The position numbers and the translations under genes are program-made. From NCBI GenBank assembly GCA_022661535.1, contig JAKULF010000007.1, forward strand, positions 3,472,001 to 3,536,000: a stretch of 64,000 bases of DNA. The letters run 5' to 3'. Under the pieces are notes generated by a model. That model was not told the origin of the DNA and did no database searches. It worked only from the letters and a program-made list of their open reading frames with translations. Each line of letters starts with the position of its first letter. Position 1 is the first letter of the stretch. The DNA is from Eutypa lata. Its lineage: Eukaryota > Ascomycota > Sordariomycetes > Xylariales > Diatrypaceae. Positions 10,910 to 21,713 of this stretch are shown piece by piece.

Positions 10910-13900
10910 ATGAGTGCTAAACGTTACGCCTTCGTCCCTATGGATGAAGAGGAAGTCGGGCCTCAAAAAGTCGAAAAAGATAAGAAAAGACGAAAACAGC
11001 GGCACCGCGACGATGATACCCACCGCAAACCACGCCGTGCTCGAAGTCGTACCCGAAGCCCCAGTCGTTCACCGCGCCGCGAATCGCATAAACACCGCCC
11101 TAAAGCACTGAGGCAGCATGGTGATGACAATTATGATGATCGTTGGGGCGATGAGGAGGAGGATGAAGAGGCGTTGTCGTCTCCACCACCAGCGGATGAT
11201 GAGCCGGAGTTCAAAGAGTCGGCTTCCAAGCGCGTCAAGTTAAGTCGCGACGATCATGACGGCAAGAACCGCGATAAGGGTGGGAACGATTCCGATTCCG
11301 ATGCGGCTCGGGATCGAGAAGAAGCGGGTGCTTTTGCTAAGCGCCTGAAAGAACGCGACGAAGAGAGATCCAAGAAACCCGATAATAAGGGTAATAAGGA
11401 ACGCCAACGACTAGCCGAGGAACTTTCCTCGAATCGAGCAGCTATGCCAGATCTGCGTCAACGATCACGCCAAGACTACCTCAAGAAGCGCGAGGCAGAA
11501 CGATTAGCTCTACTACGGAAACAGGTAGCTGAGGAGACAGCGGAACTGCGAAGTGGTGTACGGCTATCGGAAAAAGAGAAGGCAGAGTTCGCAAAGAACC
11601 GAGAAATTCTACGGCTCGCCGAAGAGCGCCTACGGATAGACGACCACCTCGATGGCTACTACATGCCTGAAGATTATATCACCGAGAAAGGAAAGATCGA
11701 TAAGAAACGCAAAGAGGAAGCACTCTACAAACGCTATGTGGATAGGGACGAATATGGCCAGGAGAAGTTCGTCACTGAGCACGAAGAGTGGGAGAGGGAA
11801 CAGGCGCAAAAGGCGAAGGCGCAAATTAACCGTGCCGAACGCGAGTACGAAGGCGACTATGATCTACTCCTCGATGAAGACCAATTCATCCATTGGAGCC
11901 ACGACACAACGTTGGCTGGCGAAGGCAAAACCTTAACTAAGGAACAACGATTCTTGGATGCTCAGATTGAAGCTGCTGAAAAGAAGGCGCTATCGATTCA
12001 AGAGACCCGAAAGAGTCTGCCTATCTTCGCTTACCGAAATGAGTTCATCGCCGCTCTTGAGCAGCATCAGATCCTTATCATCGTTGGTGAAACCGGTAGC
12101 GGCAAGACGACACAACTGCCACAATATCTACATGAGGCAGGGTATACGAAAGACGGCCTGAAGGTCGGTTGTACCCAACCCAGAAGGGTTGCAGCCATGA
12201 GCGTAGCTGCTCGAGTGGCAGACGAAATGGGAGTAAAGGTCGGCAATGAGGTTGGATATTCTATTCGTTTTGAAGACAACACGAGCGACAAGACAATACT
12301 GAAGTACATGACTGATGGTATGTTGCTACGTGAATTCATGACGGAACCCGATCTCGCTGGTTATTCAGCATTGATGATTGACGAGGCCCACGAAAGAACT
12401 GTTCATACGGATATCTTGCTAGCCTTGGTTAAGGATCTATCAAGGGAACGACCGGACTTGAAGCTTCTAATATCCTCTGCTACAATGAATGCGGAGAAAT
12501 TCGCCACCTACTTCGATGATGCTCCTATTTTCAACATTCCCGGACGGAGATATCCTGTTGATATCTACTATACTCCAGCACCAGAAGCGAACTACCTAGC
12601 TGCTGCTATCACTACTGTCTTCCAAATTCATACCACTCAGGGTAGTGGTGATATTTTGGTATTTTTAACAGGTCAAGACGAGATCGAAGCGGCAGAACTG
12701 GAACTTACAGAGACCGCAAGAAAATTAGGCAACAGGGTCAAAGAGCTTATTATATGTCCTATATACGCAAATTTGCCTTCCGACTTACAATCTAAAATAT
12801 TCGAACCTACTCCGCCGAACGCGCGTAAAGTCGTACTAGCCACGAACATCGCTGAGACGAGTTTAACAATCGACGGGATTGTATATGTTATAGATCCAGG
12901 CTATGTCAAGGAGAACGTGTTCAACCCGACAACAGGGATGTCTAACCTCATCGTCGTTCCATGTTCTCGAGCCTCTGCCAGCCAGCGGAGCGGTAGAGCT
13001 GGTCGTGTAGGGCCTGGAAAGTGCTTCCGTCTCTATACAAAGTACGCCTACTTCAACGAGATGGATGAGTCGACAACGCCCGAGATCCAACGCACCAACC
13101 TAAACAGTATCGTCTTGCTATTAAAATCTCTAGGCATCAACCAACTGCTCGAATTTGAGTTTATGGACCCGCCGCCTACAGAGTCCCTGATCGGAGCTCT
13201 GAACCAACTCTTCGCCCTCCAGGCATTAAACCACAAAGGAGAGCTGACGAAGGTGGGGCGGCAGATGGCCGAGTTCCCGACGGACCCGATGCTCGCCAAA
13301 GCTGTCCTGGCTGCGGACAAGTTCAAGTGCGTCGACGAGGTGCTCTCGATCGTCTCGATGCTCAGCGAGGCCTCGGCGCTCTTTTTCCGGCCCAAAGACA
13401 AGAAGATCCACGCGGACAGCGCGCGCAACCGCTTCACCGTCAAGGAGGGCGGCGACCACCTGACGCTCCTCAACATCTGGAACCAGTGGGTCGAGAGCGA
13501 CTTCTCGCCCGTGTGGGCGCGGGAGAACTTCCTGCAGCAGCGGTCGCTGACGCGGGCGCGCGACGTGCGGGACCAGCTCGCGAAGCTGTGCGAGCGCGTC
13601 GAGGTGGCGCCCTCCACGTGCGGCGCCGCCAACGTCGACCCGGTCAAGAAGGCCCTCACGGCGGGCTTCTTCCCCAACGCCGCCATCATGCAGCGCGACG
13701 GCAGCAGCTACCGCACCGTCAAGAACCACACCACCGTCTACCTCCACCCCAGCTCCGTCCTCATGAAGTCCGACCCCCCCGAGAAGACCGTCATCTACTA
13801 CGAGCTCGTCCAGACCACCAAGGAGTACATGCGCAGCTGCATGCCCATCGAGCGGCGGTGGCTCGCTGAGGTCGCGCCCCACTTCCACAAGAAGAAGGAT

Positions 13901-13951
13901 ATCGAAGATCTGGATGATCGGAAGAAGATGCCGAAGCAGACGGGCAAGTGA
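10910..13951 (+). CDS. prp2: DEAH-box pre-mRNA splicing helicase, Prp2/DHX16 type
   Basis: A single exon encodes 1,013 residues. An Arg/Ser- and Lys/Glu-rich N-terminal extension (about 1-360) precedes the helicase core: motif [10 protein letters not shown] at 393-401, motif II DEAH at 491-494, motif III SAT at 523-525, and motif [10 protein letters not shown] at 692-699. Winged-helix, ratchet (HA2) and OB-fold regions follow. Length and the N-terminal sequence before motif I fit Prp2 (DHX16, S. pombe Cdc28), the ATPase that remodels the activated spliceosome before the first splicing step. Prp22, Prp16 and Prp43 are the alternatives, but the N-terminus lacks the S1 domain of Prp22. Codon use changes near 13190 from mixed to strongly GC-ending. 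The start codon is the first in-frame ATG. Confidence 0.93.
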   Translation: MSAKRYAFVPMDEEEVGPQKVEKDKKRRKQRHRDDDTHRKPRRARSRTRSPSRSPRRESHKHRPKALRQHGDDNYDDRWGDEEEDEEALSSPPPADDEPEFKESASKRVKLSRDDHDGKNRDKGGNDSDSDAARDREEAGAFAKRLKERDEERSKKPDNKGNKERQRLAEELSSNRAAMPDLRQRSRQDYLKKREAERLALLRKQVAEETAELRSGVRLSEKEKAEFAKNREILRLAEERLRIDDHLDGYYMPEDYITEKGKIDKKRKEEALYKRYVDRDEYGQEKFVTEHEEWEREQAQKAKAQINRAEREYEGDYDLLLDEDQFIHWSHDTTLAGEGKTLTKEQRFLDAQIEAAEKKALSIQETRKSLPIFAYRNEFIAALEQHQILIIVGETGSGKTTQLPQYLHEAGYTKDGLKVGCTQPRRVAAMSVAARVADEMGVKVGNEVGYSIRFEDNTSDKTILKYMTDGMLLREFMTEPDLAGYSALMIDEAHERTVHTDILLALVKDLSRERPDLKLLISSATMNAEKFATYFDDAPIFNIPGRRYPVDIYYTPAPEANYLAAAITTVFQIHTTQGSGDILVFLTGQDEIEAAELELTETARKLGNRVKELIICPIYANLPSDLQSKIFEPTPPNARKVVLATNIAETSLTIDGIVYVIDPGYVKENVFNPTTGMSNLIVVPCSRASASQRSGRAGRVGPGKCFRLYTKYAYFNEMDESTTPEIQRTNLNSIVLLLKSLGINQLLEFEFMDPPPTESLIGALNQLFALQALNHKGELTKVGRQMAEFPTDPMLAKAVLAADKFKCVDEVLSIVSMLSEASALFFRPKDKKIHADSARNRFTVKEGGDHLTLLNIWNQWVESDFSPVWARENFLQQRSLTRARDVRDQLAKLCERVEVAPSTCGAANVDPVKKALTAGFFPNAAIMQRDGSSYRTVKNHTTVYLHPSSVLMKSDPPEKTVIYYELVQTTKEYMRSCMPIERRWLAEVAPHFHKKKDIEDLDDRKKMPKQTGK

Positions 13952-14307
13952 AGAAAAAAAGAAATTGGGTTTGGTTGTTTGGGGGGGTGGGAGGGGGGAA
14001 TATGGTATGTTGGTGTGATGATGGTGACGGTGGTGATGTGGAAGTATTAGGCGCAAGCGGGAAATATGTATATCGACGTTAGGATAATTTATGACTTAAC
14101 TAAGGGGTTTATTTGTTCGAAGAATAATCTATCTATTCGTTCGCCCAGTTTCATCATGGTATTTTGAAGTGGTTTTTTGACAATAGCCATCATTATACTT
14201 ATCGCATACAGATTCCTCTCCTTAGAATATTCACTTACTTCCTTTCTTCCAACCATTATTAACATTAATATTAATCTGCCCATCGAGTAAGTACTATATC
14301 CACATTA
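13952..14307. other. spacer between convergent helicase and kelch genes
   Basis: This 356-base spacer begins with G-rich tracts just after the helicase stop and then becomes AT-rich. It should contain both 3' ends. No gene is seen. Confidence 0.6.
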
Positions 14308-16834
14308 TTAGAAAAACCCGGCATGACCTCCTCTCGGAGTTTCGGGTGATTCAGTGTTCGGCGAAACACCAGCATCTCCGGCATCCCCCTCTAACTCAGC
14401 CGCCTCCGGCTGGCCCGAAGGCAGCTCGTGCACGGGGCTCTTGGGAGGCGGCAGCGGAGCATCAGGTTCAGCGGCTTGACCCGCCACAACACGTCCGCCC
14501 CGCCACCCCCTCGAACGTTTCCTCCACCACCAGGAGAACACAGCGATCACGGCACCGAGGAAAGCCACGCCGCCAACGACACCGCCGACTATAGCGCCCA
14601 CATTAGGCCCTCCACTCCCGCCCCTATCCCCACCATCAGAGGTATCGCTCCCGTCCGCGCTCCCAGAGCCCGAGGAGTTTGCCCCCGAGGGCTCGTACGG
14701 CGCAGTCTGGCTCTCGGAGCCGGTGAACAGGCGCGCGACCAGCGTGCTGGTCCAGCCGCCGTCGGGGAACAGCTTGGTGGCGCCGCCGTCGGGCCCGCCG
14801 CCGACCACGGCCGAGATCGGGGCCGAGACCTGGTAGGGGGCCTTCCCGCTGTCGTAGACGCTGCCCCAGCCCAGGAGCGTCAGGTCGAAGATCGCCACCC
14901 CCATGTACTCCCAGTCGCACTCGTGCGTCGCGTTGGTGCCGTTGTTGATCCCGCCCACCGTCACCATCTGCCGGTTGCCGACCGCGTGGCACGTGTGCCC
15001 GAAGCGGGGGGAGCTGCCTTGGAAGACCTGCGCGTGCGGCGTGGCGTTGTTTTGTTAGCGAGCTGTCTGTCTATCTACATATCTATCTATCTCTACCTAC
15101 GCGCGCTCTCGGCGGATAGATAGACTACATCCCTTTTCTTCGTGTTGGGATTCAAAACAGGTGAGTAGTTGATCAAAGCGAGGCTTACCTGGATCCATGT
15201 GAACGACGGAATGCTCAGCACCCAAATGTCGTCGAAATATTCATCCTGCACCGGGTCCCATCCTGTGGATAAAGCAATAGGGTTAGAATTCTCTAGTCAC
15301 CCGCATAGAAGACACTAACAAGTGTGGGGAGAAGAAAAGAAAAAACCGAGAAAATGCCTACCTCCATACATGTGGATGTTAAAGCTCGAGTTATCCGGGG
15401 CGGAGGCAACTACCAGACAGAAATCAACGCGGGGCGCCGGCGCCTCGCCCGTGATCGTTTGCGTGTACCACCCGTCGTCGTCGGATGGGGAATCTGGCTC
15501 GCTAGCGACATCGAATATGTTTACTTGGTCCATGCCGACTAGGTAGTAGATGTCAGCTACTTAGGGGATCTCACTTACATGGGCTATTCAAAACAGGGCA
15601 CCTACCTGGCCGCAACGAATTCCCGATCCCTGTTGCTCCTCCTACCGAGATCAGCACTCCCTTACTCCCAATTTGAGGGATGGAAGCCATCCCTCCCCGG
15701 ATTCTCGGCGTATCGGCGACGGTATCCGTAGACCTATTCGTAGCCTGCGAAGTCATGGCTTTAGTACCATTTCGACTACCACTTACTCCCCATCATTCAA
15801 CTCTCTTCTAGGCAGATGAAGTTACCGTATGGTTTTGGAGATCGAGAACCACCATGCCCCCCAGGTTGGTTGGTGCAATATCAGCACTGTCCGTGGTTAT
15901 AGAAGACATGTTCGTGATGAGACCATTCAAGTAAAACGCCAGGCCATGCTCCGGCATTTCGGCGGCGGCGCCCCAACTTGGTCTTTCCGGTACGTCGAGG
16001 AGGACATCGTACTGTGTCCAGTCGTGCGACTCGGCGTCGAAGCCCCACCTGCGAGATAACAGAACGAACTCAGCGACAAGATCAAAGTTTGCGAAGGAGA
16101 TATCTAACCATACAGTGTATACTGATTCGTCGTAGGCCCCTGGAAGTTCGTGAAGGAGGTATTCACATCTGGCGTGACGCCGCCATAAAGATAGATTTGG
16201 GTGTCATCTGGCGCCCCCTGGAAAAGGGTAGCCGATTGGACGTTTGGGACGTAGTTCTCCGTTCCCAGAGCGTGCGTTTTGTTTACCACCGTCTCGCTAA
16301 CGTTTGTTTTCCAGTCCCATGATTTGCTCATGTCTACTGCGATGATATAATTATCTTCCATAGTCAGCTAAAGGGCATTCCACGCGTTAAACGATCAGAT
16401 ACTTACTCGGTCCTAGAATCCTTGGACCTGTATAATTTGCGCCATCACCCGAGGGCTTTAGGGGAAAATGCTTAGTTAACGGCCTGCCTCCTAATTTCGT
16501 TACAGACGGATCCAGCATAGTGTACATACAGTATTATATGTTGTGCGATCAGAGAAGGCCTCAATTCCCCCATCGATATAGAGAATACCATTCCTCACTT
16601 GGCTCTGGTGGTACCATCGACTAGAATAAGGGGGTTTCGTGAGTCTCCAACCAAAGAACCAGGAACCAATGAGAACAAAGATGAGCTTAACGTAGCTCTT
16701 GTACGGTATTAATACCTTCGCTCTGAGAGGACACCGACTCACCTGCAAAAGTTATCGACTGGATCCAAGCCGGTCGCTCGGACGAGCGAAATCCAGAGGA
16801 CCGCGCCAAAGTAGAACAGCGGTTTGGACTTCAT
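14308..16834 (-). CDS. secreted kelch-repeat protein with one membrane span
   Basis: Nine exons (16834-16743, 16620-16530, 16455-16407, 16354-16114, 16048-15826, 15744-15606, 15538-15362, 15262-15189, 15027-14308) join in one frame to give 601 residues. A signal peptide lies at about 1-21 (core YFGAVLWISLV). Kelch-type blades follow, recognisable by YIDGG, IYLYGG, LISVGG, IHMYGG and MVTVGG strands and N-glycosylation sites. A Gly/Ser-rich linker then leads to a membrane span at about 503-528 (VGAIVGGVVGGVAFLGAVIA), a basic stop-transfer sequence and an acidic/proline tail. It is a type-I plasma-membrane or cell-wall beta-propeller protein of a family common in Pezizomycotina; the ligand is unknown. 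The 49-base exon at 16455-16407 is the least certain; its downstream acceptor was chosen because it alone keeps the frame. Confidence 0.85.
15064..15122. repeat. TATC-type tetranucleotide repeat in a kelch-gene intron
   Basis: Imperfect runs of TATC/CTAT occur in the intron between the last two coding exons of the kelch gene. This is a simple-sequence tract of the kind that varies between strains. Confidence 0.6.
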
Positions 16835-18785
16835 CTTCTTCACCTACATCAGAACGAACGTAGAGGATGTGGTCTCCCGCCAGGAGAGGACAGAGAAAAA
16901 TTAGAAAAACGCTGATGCATAGCGCACGCTTACGTTAAATCTCTTGACCTACAGGTAGATGTGCATGTCATAACAATTATGTACCTAGCTCACTGTCTTC
17001 TACTGGATACGGGTATTGTAAATCGGTGTGTTACACGGGCCTGCGAAGTCGCCTGTAAGCCACAATGCACCTCGGCGAATAACAAGCATTGATAGGTATT
17101 ACCAGGGTTCTACCACCCGGATGCCTCTTTGGCGCCTTTTTTAATTGTATCGCGCGCGCATACAATCCAACCACCGGCGACCTCTAGGCAGATAGGCAGG
17201 CATGTGCTTAAATATTACCTAATTGACACCAATATCACGGGCGGGTGAGCAGATAACGGCTTTCCATGCATGACTAGTCACATCGCGGCAGTCATGACGA
17301 CCAATGGAGGCAGCCTCGTCTGAGACCAATAGGGGTGCTCTCTGCAGCCTTGAGATGTTCATAACCGCAGGAGCCGAGTGGGTAGCTTACGAGAGCAGCC
17401 ACACTTGACGTTCTTGGGTTACTAAGCCCCGAGGTAGCTTCGCAGGCAGGCAGGACTATCCTAGGTAAGTAGGTAAGTATGTAGGCTGACCCTTTTTCTT
17501 TTATAGAGATAGTATGTTGTATGAGTGATACCCATGCATAGGTGGCAGGGTGGTTGACAGAATGTGTTCTCTATTCTCGGTAGCTCACACCTCTTCATAG
17601 CTTAACAGGGGTTCAGCTGCCCGCATCCCTCGAATTTCCAGCATAGTCAAGCCCAGAAAGCCAGTATATTACACCCTTAGTACGTAGTAAAAATATCAAC
17701 GACTACTCACGTCATTCCCAATGTAGATCATTGAAAATTAAATCACTCCTGATTAATACTATTTATATATCTGACCTCCAGTCCCCTCCCTAACTAAGTT
17801 TGCGCTGAGTATCTGATCAAGTGCTATGATCGACGTTCTTTGCGCATGTCATGCCTCACCTTCACCTTATAATCGACATTCTCAATGAGGTTCCTACCTA
17901 GCTCTAGGGATGTGATTGGATAGAAGGCTGAAGAGCTTATGTACGACGATTTCCAGAATATAAATTCTCAAAGCTTTAACGAGGATTCCAAGAGCAAACT
18001 TCCCTGGCGATCTGTACGTATCAGTCATCCTTTACTACTCAAATTACTTTCAAAGCTCGAGGGTTGTTACCTATAGGTGTTACCGAAGTCCACGTTAGAT
18101 TCGAGATAGGACAAGCAACTACTTTATTAGTACAGCGGTTGAGTTATACATACTTACCTACCTTTGAATGATTTACTCCTATTGTTTGGAAAGCCTTCAG
18201 GTATGATACCAGTATATAATAAATATCGCCTGTTTAATTATAACTACATAACAAAAGCTTATGAGAAAATATTCGTGATATCTTCATATTCACTACAGCC
18301 ATGATTGACTTCACTAAAGATAGAGGCCCTTGTCTCCACTAATACATGATGCGGGACCTACTGACTCATAAAATTTTTACATTCTAATGGTAACAATCTG
18401 GAATTCTTATCTTCGGTGTGCTACGTTCTCCCCGCATCGAGTACCCGAGGCTGTATCTTGCTATATAAATCTAGGAGATCGTTTTTATTCTTCTTTTTTT
18501 TAATACAAATTCTTTCTTGTAAGGCTTTGTTAAAGTCTTTCTGAGCACCCAACTTATGCCGACTACCCCTCTCCCCCTTTTTTATGTTCCCGAGCTCCAC
18601 CCATTAGTATGTCTCCGAGGGGTAATCGTTAAGAGCTAGATAGCATACTTATATATTTACATTCTTCTAACGCATCTTCCTTTTTATTCCGGACGTCACG
18701 CGATCAACTACAGAACGATAATTTCAGCTTGGTTGAACCGTGCTGTGGCTTACCATTGCTTAGCATACTCTTGCCATATCTCAGT
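16835..18785. other. divergent intergenic region, kelch / methyltransferase
   Basis: The 1,951-base region separates two divergently transcribed genes and must carry both promoters. It is studded with short TAGGTA/TACCTA motifs (for example 17461-17485), common in spacers across this window. A C/T-rich tract precedes the methyltransferase. I find no open frame with coding character and no RNA gene. Confidence 0.5.
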
Positions 18786-19898
18786 ATGTCGGACTTCTTC
18801 GCACGTGTCTCAGAGGCGTTCTTGGGACTTGTAAATCCTTGGGTTTTTATGTCAATGTCCGCATCGTGGTTTCCAACTACGGTGGTATCTCTCATCCGCG
18901 AGCGCAAATACTCCGTTCTTGTCTCGGCCCAAGGGTTGCGGTATGTATAAAAACATCTCGTTCCCGATCCCTCAGCGCCCTTCTCCGGATGTCTTGTTAT
19001 ATATACCCCTATACTAGAACTTTCTAGAAACCAAGGTATCGTATCTCAGGATAATATGTTAACATTCACGCAGAGATGTTTGGTTTGGTAACTTCTGGGG
19101 CTGGGCGGGCCCCAACATAAGGGAGATGGGGGGTCCGATAGTCATTCCATTGCTAGAAGGGCGTACTAGCGGCGGCAAGGTCGTTGACGAGCCCGTTGGT
19201 GCGGGAATTGGGGGAACTGTACTCGAGATCGGAGCCGGTTCTGGGTTCTGGGTAGACATCTTCTCTAACCGACGTCTCGACCAAGCCCCAAACGAAGGTA
19301 CTTCTACCGCTACGGATGACAAGGCTGGAGATGGTCCTAGAAGCCGGAGACAGGAAGTCACGCGCGTGTATGGCATTGAACCGAACAGGGACCAGCACGC
19401 GAATCTACGACGGCATATCGAGAAGGCAGGCTTAGATGGTATCTACCAAATCGTGCCGGTGGGAATCGAAGACCTCGACAACTCCAAAAAGTGGGATGGC
19501 AGCATCGAGAAGGGGTCTGTTGACTGCATAGTGTCAATACTGTGCCTCTGCAGCATACCAGATCCGGAGAAGAATATCAAGGAGCTCTACGGATATCTGA
19601 AAGAGGGAGGACGGTGGTACGTGTATGAACACGTGAAATGCGAGTATAGCTGGTACATGAAAGCCTACCAACGTAAGTGAATAGACGTCGATTCCCTCCT
19701 CATACGCTGGTTAACTTGAGACGCATAGGATTCATCAATATATTTTGGCCTTTCTTTCTCGGTGGCTGTGAACTATGTCGTCCGACTGCCCAGACGCTGA
19801 GAGAGGCCGGCCAATGGAAAAGCATTGATATCGGACAGCCTGTCCTGGAGCAGTGGTATCATTGTGTTCCCCACCAGCTTGGTGTCTTTACCAAGTGA
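18786..19898 (+). CDS. SAM-dependent methyltransferase, class I (METTL7-like)
   Basis: Three exons (18786-18940, 19074-19672, 19729-19898) give 307 residues; donors are GTATGT and GTAAGT. The N-terminus has a short hydrophobic segment (LVNPWVFMSMSASWFP) that may bind a membrane. The Rossmann fold follows: motif I VLEIGAGSG at about 101-109, the acidic adenine loop VYGIEPN, and a VDCIVSILCLCSI strand. The C-terminus (WYHCVPHQLGVFTK) matches the end seen in fungal METTL7-like proteins. The substrate is unknown. Compared with the family, there is a charged, probably disordered insert after motif I (roughly NEGTSTATDDKAGDG). I chose the ATG at 18786 because the frame upstream offers only TTG and the protein then starts at the usual family position. 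Confidence 0.85.
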
Positions 19899-21130
19899 AC
19901 ACACGAGACCACGAAAAGGGCCAAAGGGTAAGGGCCGTTGGAAGCGACGAGGTTGATCGCGGTTCAATTGAAGGATATGTCAGACAAGCTAAGGTCTTTT
20001 TTTTTCGAGTTTCACGACTAGGTTATCTAATCACCCTTATTTCCTAGCAGACCAGCGAACTTAGGCATCTCATCATATCATCCTGATATGATGAATACTT
20101 AAGTACTAGGAGTAACGTACATGCGTGTAGGCTAGGCTCTAGCAGATGATAACTACCGAGCTAGGGACCTAGTCAGAAACGTCTAAAGAGTTCAAATTAA
20201 ACATGAGGACGTCAGACAAGCTTTTTCGAGATGATGATTTGGAGTACTTCTTATAATCCTGCTCAGTTGAAACGTGATATCCACAGTCGTGAAATTAAGG
20301 TGATGAAGAAGTGTGTGCCGGCAGGTCGGCAGGTCGGCACATCAATTGGGCATTCATACGTTCTGGCTTTGATGATTGGTGTTGAAGCTGCAGGATGCAA
20401 TGGCGCTCTGAAGCACCCAGGCTCCCTAGAGCTCTAGACCTTCTAGCGTTACTGGCTGCCCCCCTGTTGGAAGTGGGCCCACCACTGCCGTTGTTTCTTG
20501 ATTTCTTCCAGTTGGAGCTCTTTTAGGCATGACCTCATAGGCTAACAGCCCTATAATGGGGCCCCCGGATACGTGAAGCATGCCAACACATCAGCAGACG
20601 GCCACGAATGAGTTACATAATCCTTGGTTACGCAAGCAATTTTCCTATAACGATTAGTTGTGATCACGGAATGTCAGATGATAAGTTAGAAGATCCGATC
20701 TCCAGGCAGAATACCATGAAACCAGTCTAGGCCAGTCTTCTAATGAACAGGCCAATGGCCTGTAACAATTCCCTAGCAAGCATGTCTCACCGCATTCCAA
20801 ACCTGTTGCTATTGGATTGCGGCCATATGGACAGCATGAACAGGATTGGGCAGACAGAGCCCTTGTCTGCTGTTAGAATCGACCAGAAGCGTCATAACCG
20901 TGATTGACATGACAATCCGCAATAAATACAGGCTGAGTTGCCTGATAGGCTTTCCGTTCGTTCTCTTCCTCACATCATTATAACCTCGCCAACTTTGACG
21001 AATAATAGACGTCCAGGCAATAAGAAGCCATTCTCATACACACAGGCGTCTGTAACACTTAACACAACCAGGATTTCGGCGTAACACACATACATACACA
21101 TACCTACTTAACTAGCCTCTCTTCGCCAAG
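19899..21130. other. intergenic region between methyltransferase and MARVEL genes
   Basis: This 1,232-base spacer has ordinary composition. It contains a perfect hairpin at 20070-20094 (separate entry) and a short GGCAGGTC tandem near 20318-20336. No gene was found. Confidence 0.5.
20070..20094. repeat. perfect 11-bp inverted repeat
   Basis: TCATCATATCA and TGATATGATGA flank a 3-base spacer (TCC). It lies about 170 bases after the methyltransferase stop codon, so it may fall in the 3' UTR or just beyond it. Confidence 0.8.
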
Positions 21131-21713
21131 ATGATCTTGACAGACCTCGCTTCTATGATCCTCCGCCTGGCGGAGCTGGTCTTCGCCACAATCGTGGCGG
21201 CCGTCAACGGCCAATATCTGCACACGATTTCCGATTCAACCACCCACTGGCAGCAGGCCCGCTTCATCTATACCGAGGTGGTCGCTGGCCTCGGTATCTT
21301 CTTCGCGCTGATTTGGCTCATCCCCTTCTCGGGCAGCTTCGTCCACTGGCCGATGGACCTGTTCATCTCCGCCTGCTGGTTTGCCGCCTTCGGCGTCTTG
21401 GTCAACGTAAGTGTACCCCGGCATCATCTCATCACACAAGGCGCATCAGGACGTGTTAGTGTACTTAGTACCGGCAGAATGCTAACACCTGACTCAGTAC
21501 CTCAACGGCCCCAACGGAACTTGCGGTTATATCTTCTCCTGGAGCGATGTGACTATCCGCGGTGACAACCCTTGCGGAAAGTTCAAGGCTGTCATCGCCT
21601 TCTCGTTCCTCTCTGCCCTCTGCTGGCTCGCGTCCTCCATCATAGGTCTCATGTGGGTCCGCGACCACGAGAACCGCTACCGTCGCCGAACTTGGTACCG
21701 ATCCCGTGTCTAG
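21131..21713 (+). CDS. MARVEL-type four-span membrane protein
   Basis: Two exons (21131-21406, 21498-21713) joined across a GTAAGT..CTCAG intron with a GCTAACA branch point give 163 residues. Four hydrophobic segments are visible: about 8-25, 47-66, 74-92 and a last one containing AFSFLSALCWLASSIIGL. Between spans three and four is an external loop with two cysteines (GTCGY and NPCGK), as in fungal MARVEL-domain proteins, where they may form a disulfide. The C-terminus is short and basic. MARVEL proteins sit at the plasma membrane or in vesicles and organise lipid domains; Nce102 is the best-known fungal example, but this sequence is not clearly Nce102. Confidence 0.82.

Noticed and set aside
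10910..13951. helicase as Prp22 or Prp43
   Set aside because: There is no S1 RNA-binding domain as in Prp22, and the N-terminal extension is too long for Prp43; the sequence before motif I fits Prp2.
13226..14056. 276-codon minus-strand frame opposite the helicase end
   Set aside because: This shadow arises from GC-ending codons; its product has no recognisable domain and crosses the helicase stop.
18729..18785. upstream extension of the methyltransferase
   Set aside because: The frame there begins with TTG, not ATG, and the added residues do not fit the family; ATG 18786 is preferred.
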